64,000 bases of DNA, from the NCBI RefSeq assembly GCF_000620865.1, contig NZ_KK211190.1:385971-449970 (forward strand), in the 5' to 3' direction. How positions within the stretch are numbered: the first letter of the stretch is position 1; every line of letters starts with the position of its first letter. The position numbers were made by a program, and so were the translations under genes. The notes beneath the pieces are model-generated. The model saw nothing but the letters and a program-made list of their open reading frames with translations. It ran no database searches and was not told the origin of the DNA. This DNA comes from Exiguobacterium sibiricum 7-3 (GTDB taxonomy: Bacteria; Bacillota; Bacilli; Exiguobacteriales; Exiguobacteriaceae). This document shows, piece by piece, positions 25,972 to 34,690 of the stretch.

Positions 25972-27555
25972 ATGAAAAAACTTATTACAGGTAGCCTGAC
26001 GGTTAGCTTACTTATAGGATTTGGTTTAAACGGAGAAGCGATCGACAAACAAAAAACGATTAGTAGCCAGCAGGTGGAGCATGCAAAAGCATTACCAACG
26101 TTCCATGGCAGTTATATCGGAGCACCGATGAAAGGACGATTTGACGAAGAAGGGTTTGACGTCTGGTACATGGATGCAGCCGACTTTATCACGGACGGGA
26201 CGCATCTTGAATTTGAACTCGACTGGGACGTTTACGGGACGATATTTACGAGTAAAGCAGATGCCGATGCAGGTCGTGTCTACGACCGGTACTTTCAACG
26301 TAATGACGAAACGATGTATTTCCCGCTCAGCTGGAAAGGGCGTCAGTACTTAATTCTTGAAGGGTCTCCTGGCGATACGTACTCTGTCCCGTTTAGTGTG
26401 TCGCGGTACGAACCGGTTGATTTGACGAAAGGTTCGTCTGTCACGACGAAGGCGAGCACGGCACTGATCGTCAAAACAAAATCCGGTAAGATGCGTGCAA
26501 GTAGTGTCGGTGCCAAGTCGGTTCAGTCATTGGCACCTGAATTACGACTCGAAAAATTGACGTATCGATCGGCCGCGGAAGCGAACCAAGCGAAACAGAA
26601 ACTTGAGCAATCAAGTTCGACAGCGTACGTCGAATACGATACGCCGGTTCAAGCGTTTGGCGCCGATGCGTTCAAACACCACCAGTGGTCACTCCTGAAC
26701 ACAGGACAGAAAAAAGGTCTCAAAGGAGCGGACATCGGTTTCACGGCGATGCAAAAACGGATTGCGAAAAAGAAACAGTCGACGACACTCGTCGCTGTCA
26801 TTGATTCAGGCGTCAACCCGAGTTATGCTGATTTCGCCGGCAAGGTCCGGATGGATCTTGGATACGATTTCGTCAATCGTTCGAAGACGGCTTGGGATGA
26901 TAATGGACATGGTTCGCATGTCGCAGGAATCATCGCCGCCGGTAGTGACAATACGTACGGAATGACAGGGATTAGTGCCAAAGCTTCGATCATTCCGATT
27001 AAAATCTTGGACGAAAGCGGAGCCGGTTACACGTCGGATCTCGTGAGCGGCATCAATCATGCTGTCAAAAAAGGAGCGAAGGTCATCAATCTTAGCCTTG
27101 GTGGTTATGCTTCATCTAAATCGGTCGAATCGGCACTCGCTTATGCGAAAAGCAAAAATGTCTTAGTCGTCGCTGCTTCTGGTAACGAGGCGAAAAAGGC
27201 ATTGTCATACCCGGCTCGTTCAAAATATGTCCTATCGGTCGGTGCGACAGGGCGGACGGATAAACGTGCCTCGTTCTCGAACTATGGGACGGGACTTGAT
27301 CTTGTGGCACCGGGTGTTTCGATTCCAAGTTATCTGGCGGACGGAGAACTCGCTTTTGCGAGCGGGACCTCGATGGCAGCCCCACATGTCGCGGCAGTCG
27401 CGAGTGTCTTGTACAGTCTGAAACCGACGATCAAAGCGACCGATGTCGAAAGTATCCTCAAAAAATCAGCGAAGGATCTTGGCAGTAAAGGGTACGATAC
27501 GACATATGGATCGGGTCGTCTTAATGCCGACAAAGCAGCCAGTTACATTAAATGA
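25972..27555 (+). CDS. secreted subtilisin-like serine protease (S8), first of two
   Basis: A 527-residue exported protease. The signal peptide (about 1-23) is followed by a beta-rich domain (about 43-150) ending YFPLSWKGRQYLILEG, like a PPC domain but placed before the catalytic domain. An I9-like propeptide segment (about 190-225, EANQAKQKLEQSSSTAYVEYD) and the S8 domain (about 235-527) come next. Catalytic residues are Asp278 (AVIDSGVNP), His313 (NGHGSHVAGI) and Ser467 (GTSMAAPHV). It should mature outside the cell by loss of the propeptide. The next gene is a close paralogue, so this is a tandem duplication. GAAGGAG lies 8 bases before the ATG. It has its own terminator. Confidence 0.9.
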   Translation: MKKLITGSLTVSLLIGFGLNGEAIDKQKTISSQQVEHAKALPTFHGSYIGAPMKGRFDEEGFDVWYMDAADFITDGTHLEFELDWDVYGTIFTSKADADAGRVYDRYFQRNDETMYFPLSWKGRQYLILEGSPGDTYSVPFSVSRYEPVDLTKGSSVTTKASTALIVKTKSGKMRASSVGAKSVQSLAPELRLEKLTYRSAAEANQAKQKLEQSSSTAYVEYDTPVQAFGADAFKHHQWSLLNTGQKKGLKGADIGFTAMQKRIAKKKQSTTLVAVIDSGVNPSYADFAGKVRMDLGYDFVNRSKTAWDDNGHGSHVAGIIAAGSDNTYGMTGISAKASIIPIKILDESGAGYTSDLVSGINHAVKKGAKVINLSLGGYASSKSVESALAYAKSKNVLVVAASGNEAKKALSYPARSKYVLSVGATGRTDKRASFSNYGTGLDLVAPGVSIPSYLADGELAFASGTSMAAPHVAAVASVLYSLKPTIKATDVESILKKSAKDLGSKGYDTTYGSGRLNADKAASYIK

Positions 27556-27561
27556 AGCAAG

Positions 27562-27596
27562 GCGAATCCGTTCTTTCAAAGGATTCGCTTTTTTTT
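27562..27596 (+). terminator. intrinsic terminator
   Basis: GCGAATCC/GGATTCGC stem with an 11-base loop and eight T between the two protease genes. Confidence 0.9.
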
Positions 27597-27715
27597 ATGA
27601 TTTATTTTAAATTTCCGGAAAAAATTCTGATGAAAAATCAAAAATCAGGTGTTTATCGTAAAAATTTCCATTATACTGGATGTATAGGACAAAAGGCATA
27701 TAGAGGAGTGAAAAA

Positions 27716-29284
27716 ATGCAAAAATGGTTAGTCGGCTTGACGGTTTTCGGTCTACTGGGAACAGCCGTACCGATTCAAACAGAAGCAGCAGGGACCGGTG
27801 CGCAAAAATTACCGGCGCTGGACGCGAAAACAAAGAAAGCCTACATTAAAGGAAAGTTTGACAGCAAAGGAAAAGCCTTGTTTTACTTTGATACAAAAAC
27901 CTACCTGACGGGCGGCACTCACCTCAAGTTTGCTGCGGACGCTACGGAAGCGGTCACGGTCTATGAATCACAAACAGACTATAAACAACAACTGGTCTAC
28001 GGACGGTACGATCAAGTTACGAATCAGTCGCTGATTTTCCCGCTCAGTTGGAGTGGACGTCAATACATAGAGATTGAAGGAAAGAAAAATACGGCGTTTG
28101 TCGTCCCGTTTAAACTTGAACGCCTGCAACCGCTTCGGGAGTCGATTGGTCAGTCTAGCACATCGGCGAAAGCGAGCAGTCTCGTCGTCAAATGGACGGG
28201 AACAGCTGATCAGAATCAGCAGTTGTCTGAGCAAACGGATGTCGTCAAACGGGAAACGATTGATGCAGGACTCAAGCTCGAAAAATTCACGTATCGGACG
28301 GTCATGCAGGCGCTTGCCGCAAAACGCCAACTCGAACAAATACGTGGCGTCGCTTATGTCGAACTCGATAGTCAGATGCATGGACTCGGAAATGATGTCT
28401 TCAAATCGTATCAATGGTCGTTGAATAATACCGGACAACGGGGTGGTGTCAAAGGAGCGGATATCAACTTCGACGCGATGAAAAAACGGATTAATTCGAA
28501 AAAACAATCGACGGTCCTCGTCGCGGTCATCGATACCGGGATCAACCCGACGTACGCCGATTTTGCCGGACGGGTCCGGATGGATCTTGGGTATGATTTT
28601 GTCAACCGCCGTCAGCTCGCCATCGATGATCATGGTCATGGCTCACACATTGCTGGTATCATCGCGGCGAACAGCAACAATACGTACGGCATGTCCGGCA
28701 TCAATGCCAAAGCATCGATCATCCCGATCAAAGTGCTCGGGGAAGACAACTACGGTTCCAACTCGAATATCGCCAAAGGGATTCTGCATGCGGTGAAGAA
28801 GAAAGCCAAAGTCATCAATATCAGCATCGGTGGCGGATTCTCGTCCCGTGCGATTGAGGATGCTCTCGCCTATGCGAAAAAACAAGGTGTCCTTGTTGTC
28901 GTCGCGGCGGGGAATGAAGGAACGAACAAACTGTCCTATCCGGCACGGTCGCAGTATGCGCTCTCAGTCGGGTCCTCCAACCGGTTCGACAAACGATCGG
29001 CCTTCTCGAACTATGGCGAAGGACTCGATTTGATTGCACCGGGACAAGACATTCCAAGTTACCTGAGTGACGGGGTATCGGCCTTCTGGAGCGGGACGTC
29101 GATGGCAGCACCGCATGTCGCCGGTGTCGCGAGCGTCCTCTACAGCTTAAAACCGACGATCAAAGCGTCTGAAGTCGAAAGCATTCTCAAAAAATCAGCA
29201 CAAGACCTTGGGGAAAAAGGATATGATACGTCGTACGGGTACGGACGGCTTGATGCTGATCGGGCTGTGAGACTCTTGAAATGA
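27716..29284 (+). CDS. secreted subtilisin-like serine protease (S8), second of two
   Basis: A 522-residue paralogue of the previous protease with the same layout: signal peptide (about 1-24), PPC-like beta domain (about 40-140), I9-like segment (about 185-222), and S8 domain with Asp273 (AVIDTGINP), His308 (HGHGSHIAGI) and Ser462 (GTSMAAPHV). The catalytic domains are close to identical over long stretches while the N-terminal domains have diverged, so the duplicates probably differ in targeting. The stop codon overlaps the start of the next gene (ATGA), unlike the first copy, which has a terminator. This links it to the BLIP-like genes. SD GAGGAG. Confidence 0.9.
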   Translation: MQKWLVGLTVFGLLGTAVPIQTEAAGTGAQKLPALDAKTKKAYIKGKFDSKGKALFYFDTKTYLTGGTHLKFAADATEAVTVYESQTDYKQQLVYGRYDQVTNQSLIFPLSWSGRQYIEIEGKKNTAFVVPFKLERLQPLRESIGQSSTSAKASSLVVKWTGTADQNQQLSEQTDVVKRETIDAGLKLEKFTYRTVMQALAAKRQLEQIRGVAYVELDSQMHGLGNDVFKSYQWSLNNTGQRGGVKGADINFDAMKKRINSKKQSTVLVAVIDTGINPTYADFAGRVRMDLGYDFVNRRQLAIDDHGHGSHIAGIIAANSNNTYGMSGINAKASIIPIKVLGEDNYGSNSNIAKGILHAVKKKAKVINISIGGGFSSRAIEDALAYAKKQGVLVVVAAGNEGTNKLSYPARSQYALSVGSSNRFDKRSAFSNYGEGLDLIAPGQDIPSYLSDGVSAFWSGTSMAAPHVAGVASVLYSLKPTIKASEVESILKKSAQDLGEKGYDTSYGYGRLDADRAVRLLK

Positions 29285-30012
29285 AAAAAGTAGAGGTAGC
29301 GATAAGACCGTTGAAACAACTGATCACGGGGCTCATTGTCGGTGTCCTCTGTCTGACTGCGACGATAGAAGTACAGGCGATATCGAAGGAAGAAAAACAG
29401 GTGCTAGCAACCTACCGGTCATTTGCGTTTGGGCTGACGTTGGTACAAGTCGCCAAAGTCATGTACGGAAAGTCCTACAAACAACACCTGACTGAGAAGA
29501 ACGGGGCGACAGTCTTTAAGAAAAAGGCAATACGCGTCAAAAACGAACAAGGATATCGGACACGGACGTATGCTTTTTTCGACCGGTCGAAGACATTGCC
29601 GACGCGGATGGAACTGGAGTTTGATACGAAACGAAACAAGTCGACGTACTACCTCACCACGAAAGCACTCCAGTTTCTTGCGGATTCACCCACCGGATTA
29701 CGAGAAAGTACCCGAACGATTCCTCATATCACAAGGATACACAGCGGACAAACGGAACGGCAACTGGATCGTCATGTCTCGGGTCAAGGGCTGGGACATG
29801 TGGCGATGCGGTGGAGTTGGGATTATACAGCCGTCCAGACAAAGCAGGAACGGAAAAAGTATAAGTACCTGGGGCAATCAAAAGTTTACGTGTTCGACAG
29901 TTCGAATCCGCACAAACAAATTGATCTGGTCATGCATTATGACGATCGTCATAAAAAATACAAAGTGAATTACTATTCTGTCTTAACGCTTGAAGAAGAC
30001 GAGGTAAAGTAA
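29281..30012 (+). CDS. secreted protein with two degenerate BLIP/SmpA-like repeats, first of three
   Basis: A 243-residue protein with a signal peptide (about 1-33, cleaved near VQA). Two repeats are recognisable by comparison with the next two genes: FGLTLVQVAKVMYGKSYKQHL (about 50-70) and SGQTERQLDRHVSGQGLGHV (about 157-177). These correspond to the G-M-T helix-strand units of BLIP and SmpA/BamE folds, but here GMT has become GLT and GQT. It overlaps the protease stop by four bases, so the two are translationally coupled. I suggest a role tied to the protease, such as inhibitor or folding helper. This is inference; the family resemblance is by pattern only. Confidence 0.65.
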   Translation: MKKVEVAIRPLKQLITGLIVGVLCLTATIEVQAISKEEKQVLATYRSFAFGLTLVQVAKVMYGKSYKQHLTEKNGATVFKKKAIRVKNEQGYRTRTYAFFDRSKTLPTRMELEFDTKRNKSTYYLTTKALQFLADSPTGLRESTRTIPHITRIHSGQTERQLDRHVSGQGLGHVAMRWSWDYTAVQTKQERKKYKYLGQSKVYVFDSSNPHKQIDLVMHYDDRHKKYKVNYYSVLTLEEDEVK

Positions 30013-30030
30013 AAAAGAGGAGCGTCATTC

Positions 30031-30735
30031 GTGCGAAAGAATATCTGGAAATATACCTTGATGCTGACACTCGCCACATCGATCGTATTCAGTGGAACGG
30101 CCAATGCGGCGACGACACAGGAAAAACAAGTCACGACTGCGTTTGCGAAGTATAAGACAGGAATGACGATTGCCGAGTTTGCGAAACAACGGTATGGCAA
30201 GACCTATAAAAAACATCTGACGAAAAAGAATGGACGGACGATTTTAAAGGAAAAGTCACCAAAAGAAGAGACGTCTAAAGATTTAGACTTCACAGTGTAC
30301 TTCGTTCCCGGCAAAGAGGAAAAAAACTATATGACCTTTTTGTTTGCAGCTAAGCCGAAAGATAAAGTCTACCGTTTGGCATTAAGATCCCTTGAATTTA
30401 GTGGAGAGAATCCGATGGGCGTTCGGCAAAGCGATAAACAGCTGAAGCGAGGTAAACAAGTCGAGTACGATATGACGGAACAGCAGCTCGACAACGTATT
30501 GACAGGAAAAGGTCTGGGTGACTGGATGACATGGTCGACAACAGACTTCAGTCATAGCTTTTCAAAACAAGAGCTGAAAAAAATGGGTCTTGGTGAAGGA
30601 AAAACAAAAATCTATATTTTCCGGACAAATCATCCGAACAAACGTTTACAAGTCCATATGACATTCGATTCAAAGAAAAAAACCTATCGTGTCGATTGGA
30701 TGGAAAATATATCGAGTACGCAAGAACTCTACTAA
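30031..30735 (+). CDS. secreted protein with two BLIP/SmpA-like repeats, second of three
   Basis: A 234-residue exported protein. The signal peptide (about 1-26, cleaved near ANA) is followed by TTQEKQVTTAFAKYKTGMTIAEFAKQRYGKTYKKHLTKKNGRTILKEK and, after about 80 residues, a second unit DMTEQQLDNVLTGKGLGDW. The spacing and the TIL(K)EK strand match its neighbours. The end (NKRLQVHMTFDSKKKTYRVDW) repeats a strand pattern also seen in the other two. The GTG start has AAAGAGGAG upstream, 18 bases after the previous gene. Function not known. Confidence 0.65.
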   Translation: MRKNIWKYTLMLTLATSIVFSGTANAATTQEKQVTTAFAKYKTGMTIAEFAKQRYGKTYKKHLTKKNGRTILKEKSPKEETSKDLDFTVYFVPGKEEKNYMTFLFAAKPKDKVYRLALRSLEFSGENPMGVRQSDKQLKRGKQVEYDMTEQQLDNVLTGKGLGDWMTWSTTDFSHSFSKQELKKMGLGEGKTKIYIFRTNHPNKRLQVHMTFDSKKKTYRVDWMENISSTQELY

Positions 30736-30762
30736 TCCTAAAACAGAAAAGAGAGAACACAC

Positions 30763-31452
30763 ATGACAACAACATTTGGTAAATTAACAATCGCGGCAAT
30801 TATCGCAGGTTCAACACTCATCGCCGGAACAGCAGAAGCGGCAACGAAACAAGAAACAAAGGTAACGACACAATTCAAGACGTTGAAGAATGGGATGACG
30901 ATTGAACAGGCAGCAAAAGTTCTTTACGGAAAAGACTATAAAAAACAATTGACGAAAAAGAACGGAATGACCGTCCTCAAGCAAAAAGCAGAAGCGACGA
31001 GTACGACGCAAGGTCAAAAGACGACGATTTACAGTGTTTATGATCGAAAGGCTCCTGTCCTTTCTGATATGACGACGCTGATGTTCATGACGAAGAAGAA
31101 CAGTTCAGTTTATCGTCTGACATCGAAGTCACTTGATCTGTTCCGCGATTCTTCGACAGGAGCACGTGAAAGCAAAATGAAGCTTGCGAAGGGAGCAAAA
31201 ATCAAGACGGGAATGACTGAAAAGCAGTTAGATGGAGTTTTATCAGGAAAAGGATTAGGCGAATGGACTGGACTCGATTCAATTGATATGACATCTGTTC
31301 AAACAAAACAGGAAATCGACTTAGGGCTTGCCATTAAATTAGAATCAAAAACATATGTCTTCCCGACTGCAACAAAACAGAAAAAATTTGTCATGTTGGA
31401 ATATAACGCGAAAAAGAAAACGTATGTCGTATCAAGCCAAATGTCATTTTAA
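30763..31452 (+). CDS. secreted protein with two BLIP/SmpA-like repeats, third of three
   Basis: A 229-residue exported protein with the best-preserved signatures of the three. It has a signal peptide (about 1-25, cleaved near AEA), then TKQETKVTTQFKTLKNGMTIEQAAKVLYGKDYKKQL and, at about 147-165, TGMTEKQLDGVLSGKGLGEW. No cysteine-rich or catalytic motif is seen. The three paralogues differ mainly between the repeats. It lies 27 bases after the second copy and ends the operon at a terminator. Possible roles are protease inhibition, cell-surface binding or wall homeostasis; none is established. Confidence 0.65.
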   Translation: MTTTFGKLTIAAIIAGSTLIAGTAEAATKQETKVTTQFKTLKNGMTIEQAAKVLYGKDYKKQLTKKNGMTVLKQKAEATSTTQGQKTTIYSVYDRKAPVLSDMTTLMFMTKKNSSVYRLTSKSLDLFRDSSTGARESKMKLAKGAKIKTGMTEKQLDGVLSGKGLGEWTGLDSIDMTSVQTKQEIDLGLAIKLESKTYVFPTATKQKKFVMLEYNAKKKTYVVSSQMSF

Positions 31453-31462
31453 TATCTACTAA

Positions 31463-31491
31463 GGAGTTTACCAACCGGTAGACTCTTTTTT
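31463..31491 (+). terminator. intrinsic terminator of the protease/BLIP-like operon
   Basis: GAGTTTACC/GGTAGACTC stem (one wobble) with a short loop and six T. Confidence 0.8.
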
Positions 31492-31506
31492 CATCTTTTC
31501 CCGTTT

Positions 31507-31537
31507 TTGACAATTCACAGCCGATTTTCAGTATACT
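31507..31537 (+). promoter_or_regulatory. candidate promoter of the LCP gene
   Basis: A perfect TTGACA (31507-31512) and TATACT (31532-31537), separated by a slightly long 19-bp spacer, 92 bases before the GTG start. Confidence 0.45.
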
Positions 31538-31628
31538 CGACTGTAAGATCGTTTTTATTTGACCGATAGTAACGAGAACTCATGAAGTTACATAGGAAAT
31601 AAGCTTTAAGAGAAGGGAACGTGGAAAA

Positions 31629-32558
31629 GTGGAACGTGTCAAAAAAAGAAGGAAAGTCAAAAAGCGGTGGACGCCGTTAAAGATTATGTTATTGATTGCC
31701 TTAGTATTGGTTGTCGGAGGTGGAGGGTTCATCGGTTATACCTATTACCAAGTCGACCAGACCGTCAAAAAGATTCAGTCGCCGGTCAAGAATACGGGTG
31801 ATGAAGTCGTCGAAAAACAAAAACCGGTTTCTGTTTTATTACTGGGTGTCGATCGTCGAAAAGGTGAAACAAACGGACGAAGCGACTCGATTATGATCAT
31901 GACGCTTAACCCGACACAAAATGAAAGTCGTTTGATTAGTATCCCACGCGATACGAAAGTCGACATCGTCGGTAAGGGGACAAACGATAAAATCAACCAC
32001 GCCTATTCATTTGGGGGACCGGAGATGGCCATCAAAACAGTCGAGAAGTTCCTTGATATTCCAATCAACTATTATGCAGAAATCAATATGGAAGGATTCA
32101 CTTCACTGGTTGATGCGGTTGGCGGCGTCACGGTCAACAACGATTTAGATTTCAAAGTCGGCGAGAAACAGTTCATCGTCGGGAAAATCAATTTGAACGG
32201 TGATGAAGCATTGAAGTATACGCGGATGCGTTATGAAGATCCGCGTGGTGACTTCGGTCGTCAAATGCGTCAACGCCAAGTCATCGAACAAGTTGTTGCC
32301 AAATTATCATCAGATGTTTCGGTCAGTAAGTTCAATGCGATCATGGATGTCGTCGGTAAAAACGCACAAACTAACGTGTCGTTCAAACCGATGCGGACAC
32401 TTGCCTTCGATTACATGGATGCGTTTAAAAATCAAAAGAATTTAAAGCTTGAGGGAACAGGTGGAAAAGAAGCGGATGGCATTTATTACTGGCATCCGAC
32501 CGAGGATTCACTGGCCCAAACGAAAACCGCATTACGTTATTCGCTTGGTCTGGAATAA
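31629..32558 (+). CDS. LytR-CpsA-Psr (LCP) family glycopolymer transferase
   Basis: A 309-residue membrane protein. A basic N-terminus and one helix (about 17-40) are followed by the LCP domain (about 65-300). Family motifs are VLLLGVDRRKGETNGRSDSIMIMTLNP, SIPRDTKVDI, KINHAYSFGGPEM and LKYTRMRYEDPRGDFGRQMRQRQVI, which include the Asp and Arg residues that bind the pyrophosphate-lipid substrate. LCP enzymes move teichoic acid or capsule from undecaprenyl pyrophosphate to peptidoglycan. Its place just before the polysaccharide locus suggests it attaches that polymer to the wall. GTG start with GAGAAGGGA about 10 bases upstream. It is a single gene. Confidence 0.9.
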   Translation: MERVKKRRKVKKRWTPLKIMLLIALVLVVGGGGFIGYTYYQVDQTVKKIQSPVKNTGDEVVEKQKPVSVLLLGVDRRKGETNGRSDSIMIMTLNPTQNESRLISIPRDTKVDIVGKGTNDKINHAYSFGGPEMAIKTVEKFLDIPINYYAEINMEGFTSLVDAVGGVTVNNDLDFKVGEKQFIVGKINLNGDEALKYTRMRYEDPRGDFGRQMRQRQVIEQVVAKLSSDVSVSKFNAIMDVVGKNAQTNVSFKPMRTLAFDYMDAFKNQKNLKLEGTGGKEADGIYYWHPTEDSLAQTKTALRYSLGLE

Positions 32559-32560
32559 AC

Positions 32561-32595
32561 AAAAGGGACAATCCGAAAAGTGGATTGTCCCTTTT
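32561..32595. terminator. bidirectional intrinsic terminator
   Basis: A perfect 14-bp stem AAAAGGGACAATCC and its complement with a seven-base loop, between the convergent LCP gene and the SH3-like protein gene. Confidence 0.9.
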
Positions 32596-32599
32596 GCTG

Positions 32600-33760
32600 T
32601 TATAGATTTTGTTCCGCCAAGCGAACACGGCTGGTACTTGTTTCTGTTTGTTCGAACCGTTGCAGGCGATAAGAATTACTTGTCACAAGACCGGTCATCT
32701 CTGTTTCGAGTTGGAGGGGAGCGAGTGTCGCCAGTTCAGCATTGGTGATTGCCGTTTCCGTCCAGTCGATTGCAATGACTTTATTGTTTTGGAGCGTAAA
32801 AAAATGAGTTCCGTAAAACAGGTACGAGTTGACCTCGTCGGAAAACGTCCGTTCCGGTGGACCATAAGTACTATTTAAATCTTCTGCGGTTTTGCCGATA
32901 AGGTCAATGAGCGTCTCGGTGACAAAGCTTGTATCGAGATTGTCACTGACCCATGTCAATAAGGATTCATCGGCAATTGCGTCTCCGTTTAAAGACTTCG
33001 TCGTATCAGTATTTTTGATATAACCCGTCAATTCATCCGTCAATTCAACCTTACTGATGGAATCGGTTGTTTCAAGAACCCGGTAACCATCACCAAAGTC
33101 AGCTTCAAAAAGCAGATCGGTCAAGGCGGAGTCACTATAGATATTGCTGTTTCTAGTTTTGACGTAAAGGATATTTGATTCTTCTTTGATATCCGGTGCG
33201 GGTTCTTTTGTTTTTTCTTTTGATTTTTCAACAGTGACCGGTTGTTCGATGGTTGACTTCGGTTTGCTTGAAGACGGACTCGCGATGTAGTTGGAATAGA
33301 CATACGTTCCGCCGGCACCAAGAAGGAAACATAAGATCAATAGAGCAACCCAGCCCCAAGGGATTTTTCTTTTAACACGTGGTTCTGGTCGGGTTTTTAT
33401 TTTTTTTCGACGGACGGCTTCTGGTTCACGGTGTGTACGCGATAAGGATGGGGCGATTTCTTCCTGATCTTCTTTCGATTCGACCGGTCCATCTTCTTCA
33501 AGGATGGGACGGGCGACGAGTGTTCCATAAAAATCAGCCAATTCATCATGATGTTTGCCGGCTAAAAAGGCTGACCATTCGTCGGCGGTTACTGTATCCT
33601 GCTTGAACGGAACAAGTGGTGTCTGACCGGTCAAACGAATCATCGTGTCCGTTAACGACTCTGTCGAAGCAAGGCTTAAACGAATCCGTTCATGAAGGCG
33701 GCGGATGTCTTCTTCCGAGTGCGATGTATAGTATTGAAGGGCTTGTAGAGAGCGATGCAT
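32600..33760 (-). CDS. single-pass membrane protein with outside SH3b-like and DUF4309-like parts
   Basis: A 386-residue protein. A cytoplasmic N-terminal part (about 1-140) contains a helical start and a charged basic stretch. One membrane helix (about 143-163) follows, then a Lys/Pro/Ser-rich linker. The outside part has an SH3b-like segment (about 200-258, LYVKTRNSNIYSD...DGYRVLE) and a region reading LIDLIGKTAEDLNSTYGPPERT, then FFTLQNNKVIAIDW, which resembles DUF4309 (YjgB-like). The layout suggests a sensor or wall-binding protein. Function unknown. AGGAGG precedes the ATG. It is divergent from the polysaccharide control genes, so a shared regulatory region (33761-33958) is possible. 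Confidence 0.7.
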   Translation of the reverse strand: MHRSLQALQYYTSHSEEDIRRLHERIRLSLASTESLTDTMIRLTGQTPLVPFKQDTVTADEWSAFLAGKHHDELADFYGTLVARPILEEDGPVESKEDQEEIAPSLSRTHREPEAVRRKKIKTRPEPRVKRKIPWGWVALLILCFLLGAGGTYVYSNYIASPSSSKPKSTIEQPVTVEKSKEKTKEPAPDIKEESNILYVKTRNSNIYSDSALTDLLFEADFGDGYRVLETTDSISKVELTDELTGYIKNTDTTKSLNGDAIADESLLTWVSDNLDTSFVTETLIDLIGKTAEDLNSTYGPPERTFSDEVNSYLFYGTHFFTLQNNKVIAIDWTETAITNAELATLAPLQLETEMTGLVTSNSYRLQRFEQTETSTSRVRLAEQNL

Positions 33761-33958
33761 GAAGATCTTCCTCCTATGTTGATATCCGGAAATTCATGTA
33801 AAAAGAAACATGTCATTCTTTATTATACGCAACAAATTTCAAAAAACGTATGTTATTTCCTGAAAATTAATCAACCATTTCCCAATTTTTTGTTATACTG
33901 AGTTCTAGTTGATGAAAAAAGACACCGTATTAGACAAATAAAGGAGAATAATCAAACC

Positions 33959-34690
33959 ATGAATGAAACGATCAGCTTACAAGAATTATTTTCAATTTTG
34001 AGAAAATCGCTTTGGCGGATTCTCGCACTGACCATCGTCGCAGCCGTCATCTCATTTGCCGTCAGTACCTTTTTGATCAAACCGACGTATCAAGCCGGTA
34101 CACAGATTTTGGTCACACCGAAAAAACAGGAAAACGATGTGATTGATGCTTCGCAAGTCCAATCGTCCGTCACACTTGTCAATACATACCGTGTCATCAT
34201 CAAAAGTCCGGCCATTCTCGAAAAGGTTCAGGCAGAAGTGGAAAATGCTCCCACTAGTATTAACGCCTTAAATAATATGATTACCGTCGAAAGTGAACAA
34301 AATTCACAGGTTATCAACGTTTCCGTTCAAAGTACCGATGCTGCTCTTGCATCAAACGTCGCCAACTCCGTCGCCAACGTGTTCAGTGAAGACATTACGG
34401 ATTTGATGAATGTCGATAACGTCAAAGTGTTATCTGTTTCAGGCATTCCGACAGCTCCGGTCAGTCCAAATATCATTTTGAATACAGCGATTGCCGCAGT
34501 GGTTGGCTTCTTATTAGGTGTAGGACTTGCTTTCTTACGTGAAGTACTCGACCGTCGAATCCGGACAGAGGAACAAGTTCAGCAAATTCTTGACTTGCCT
34601 GTTTTAGGAAGTATCCCGGATATCGACAGCAAAGTCTTCAAGTCATCAGCGAAAGCAACAAAACGAGAGGCGGCAAAACAATATGGCTAA
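33959..34690 (+). CDS. polysaccharide chain-length regulator / tyrosine-kinase activator (Wzz-like, YveK/CapA type)
   Basis: A 243-residue membrane protein with helices near 17-40 and 175-197 enclosing an outside coiled-coil domain. The proline-rich SGIPTAPVSPN motif lies just before the second helix, as in Wzz-family proteins. The C-terminal cytoplasmic tail (DRRIRTEEQVQQILDLPVLGSIPDID) activates a separate BY-kinase in Gram-positive systems, and that kinase is the next gene, overlapping by eight bases. Together they control polymer length and export. AAAGGAG lies about 12 bases before the ATG. Confidence 0.9.
   Translation: MNETISLQELFSILRKSLWRILALTIVAAVISFAVSTFLIKPTYQAGTQILVTPKKQENDVIDASQVQSSVTLVNTYRVIIKSPAILEKVQAEVENAPTSINALNNMITVESEQNSQVINVSVQSTDAALASNVANSVANVFSEDITDLMNVDNVKVLSVSGIPTAPVSPNIILNTAIAAVVGFLLGVGLAFLREVLDRRIRTEEQVQQILDLPVLGSIPDIDSKVFKSSAKATKREAAKQYG

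Noticed and set aside
27968..28639. A 223-codon open frame opposite the second subtilase
   Set aside because: Antisense of a gene with complete catalytic motifs. No start signal and no recognisable sequence; a similar shadow frame appears in the paralogue.
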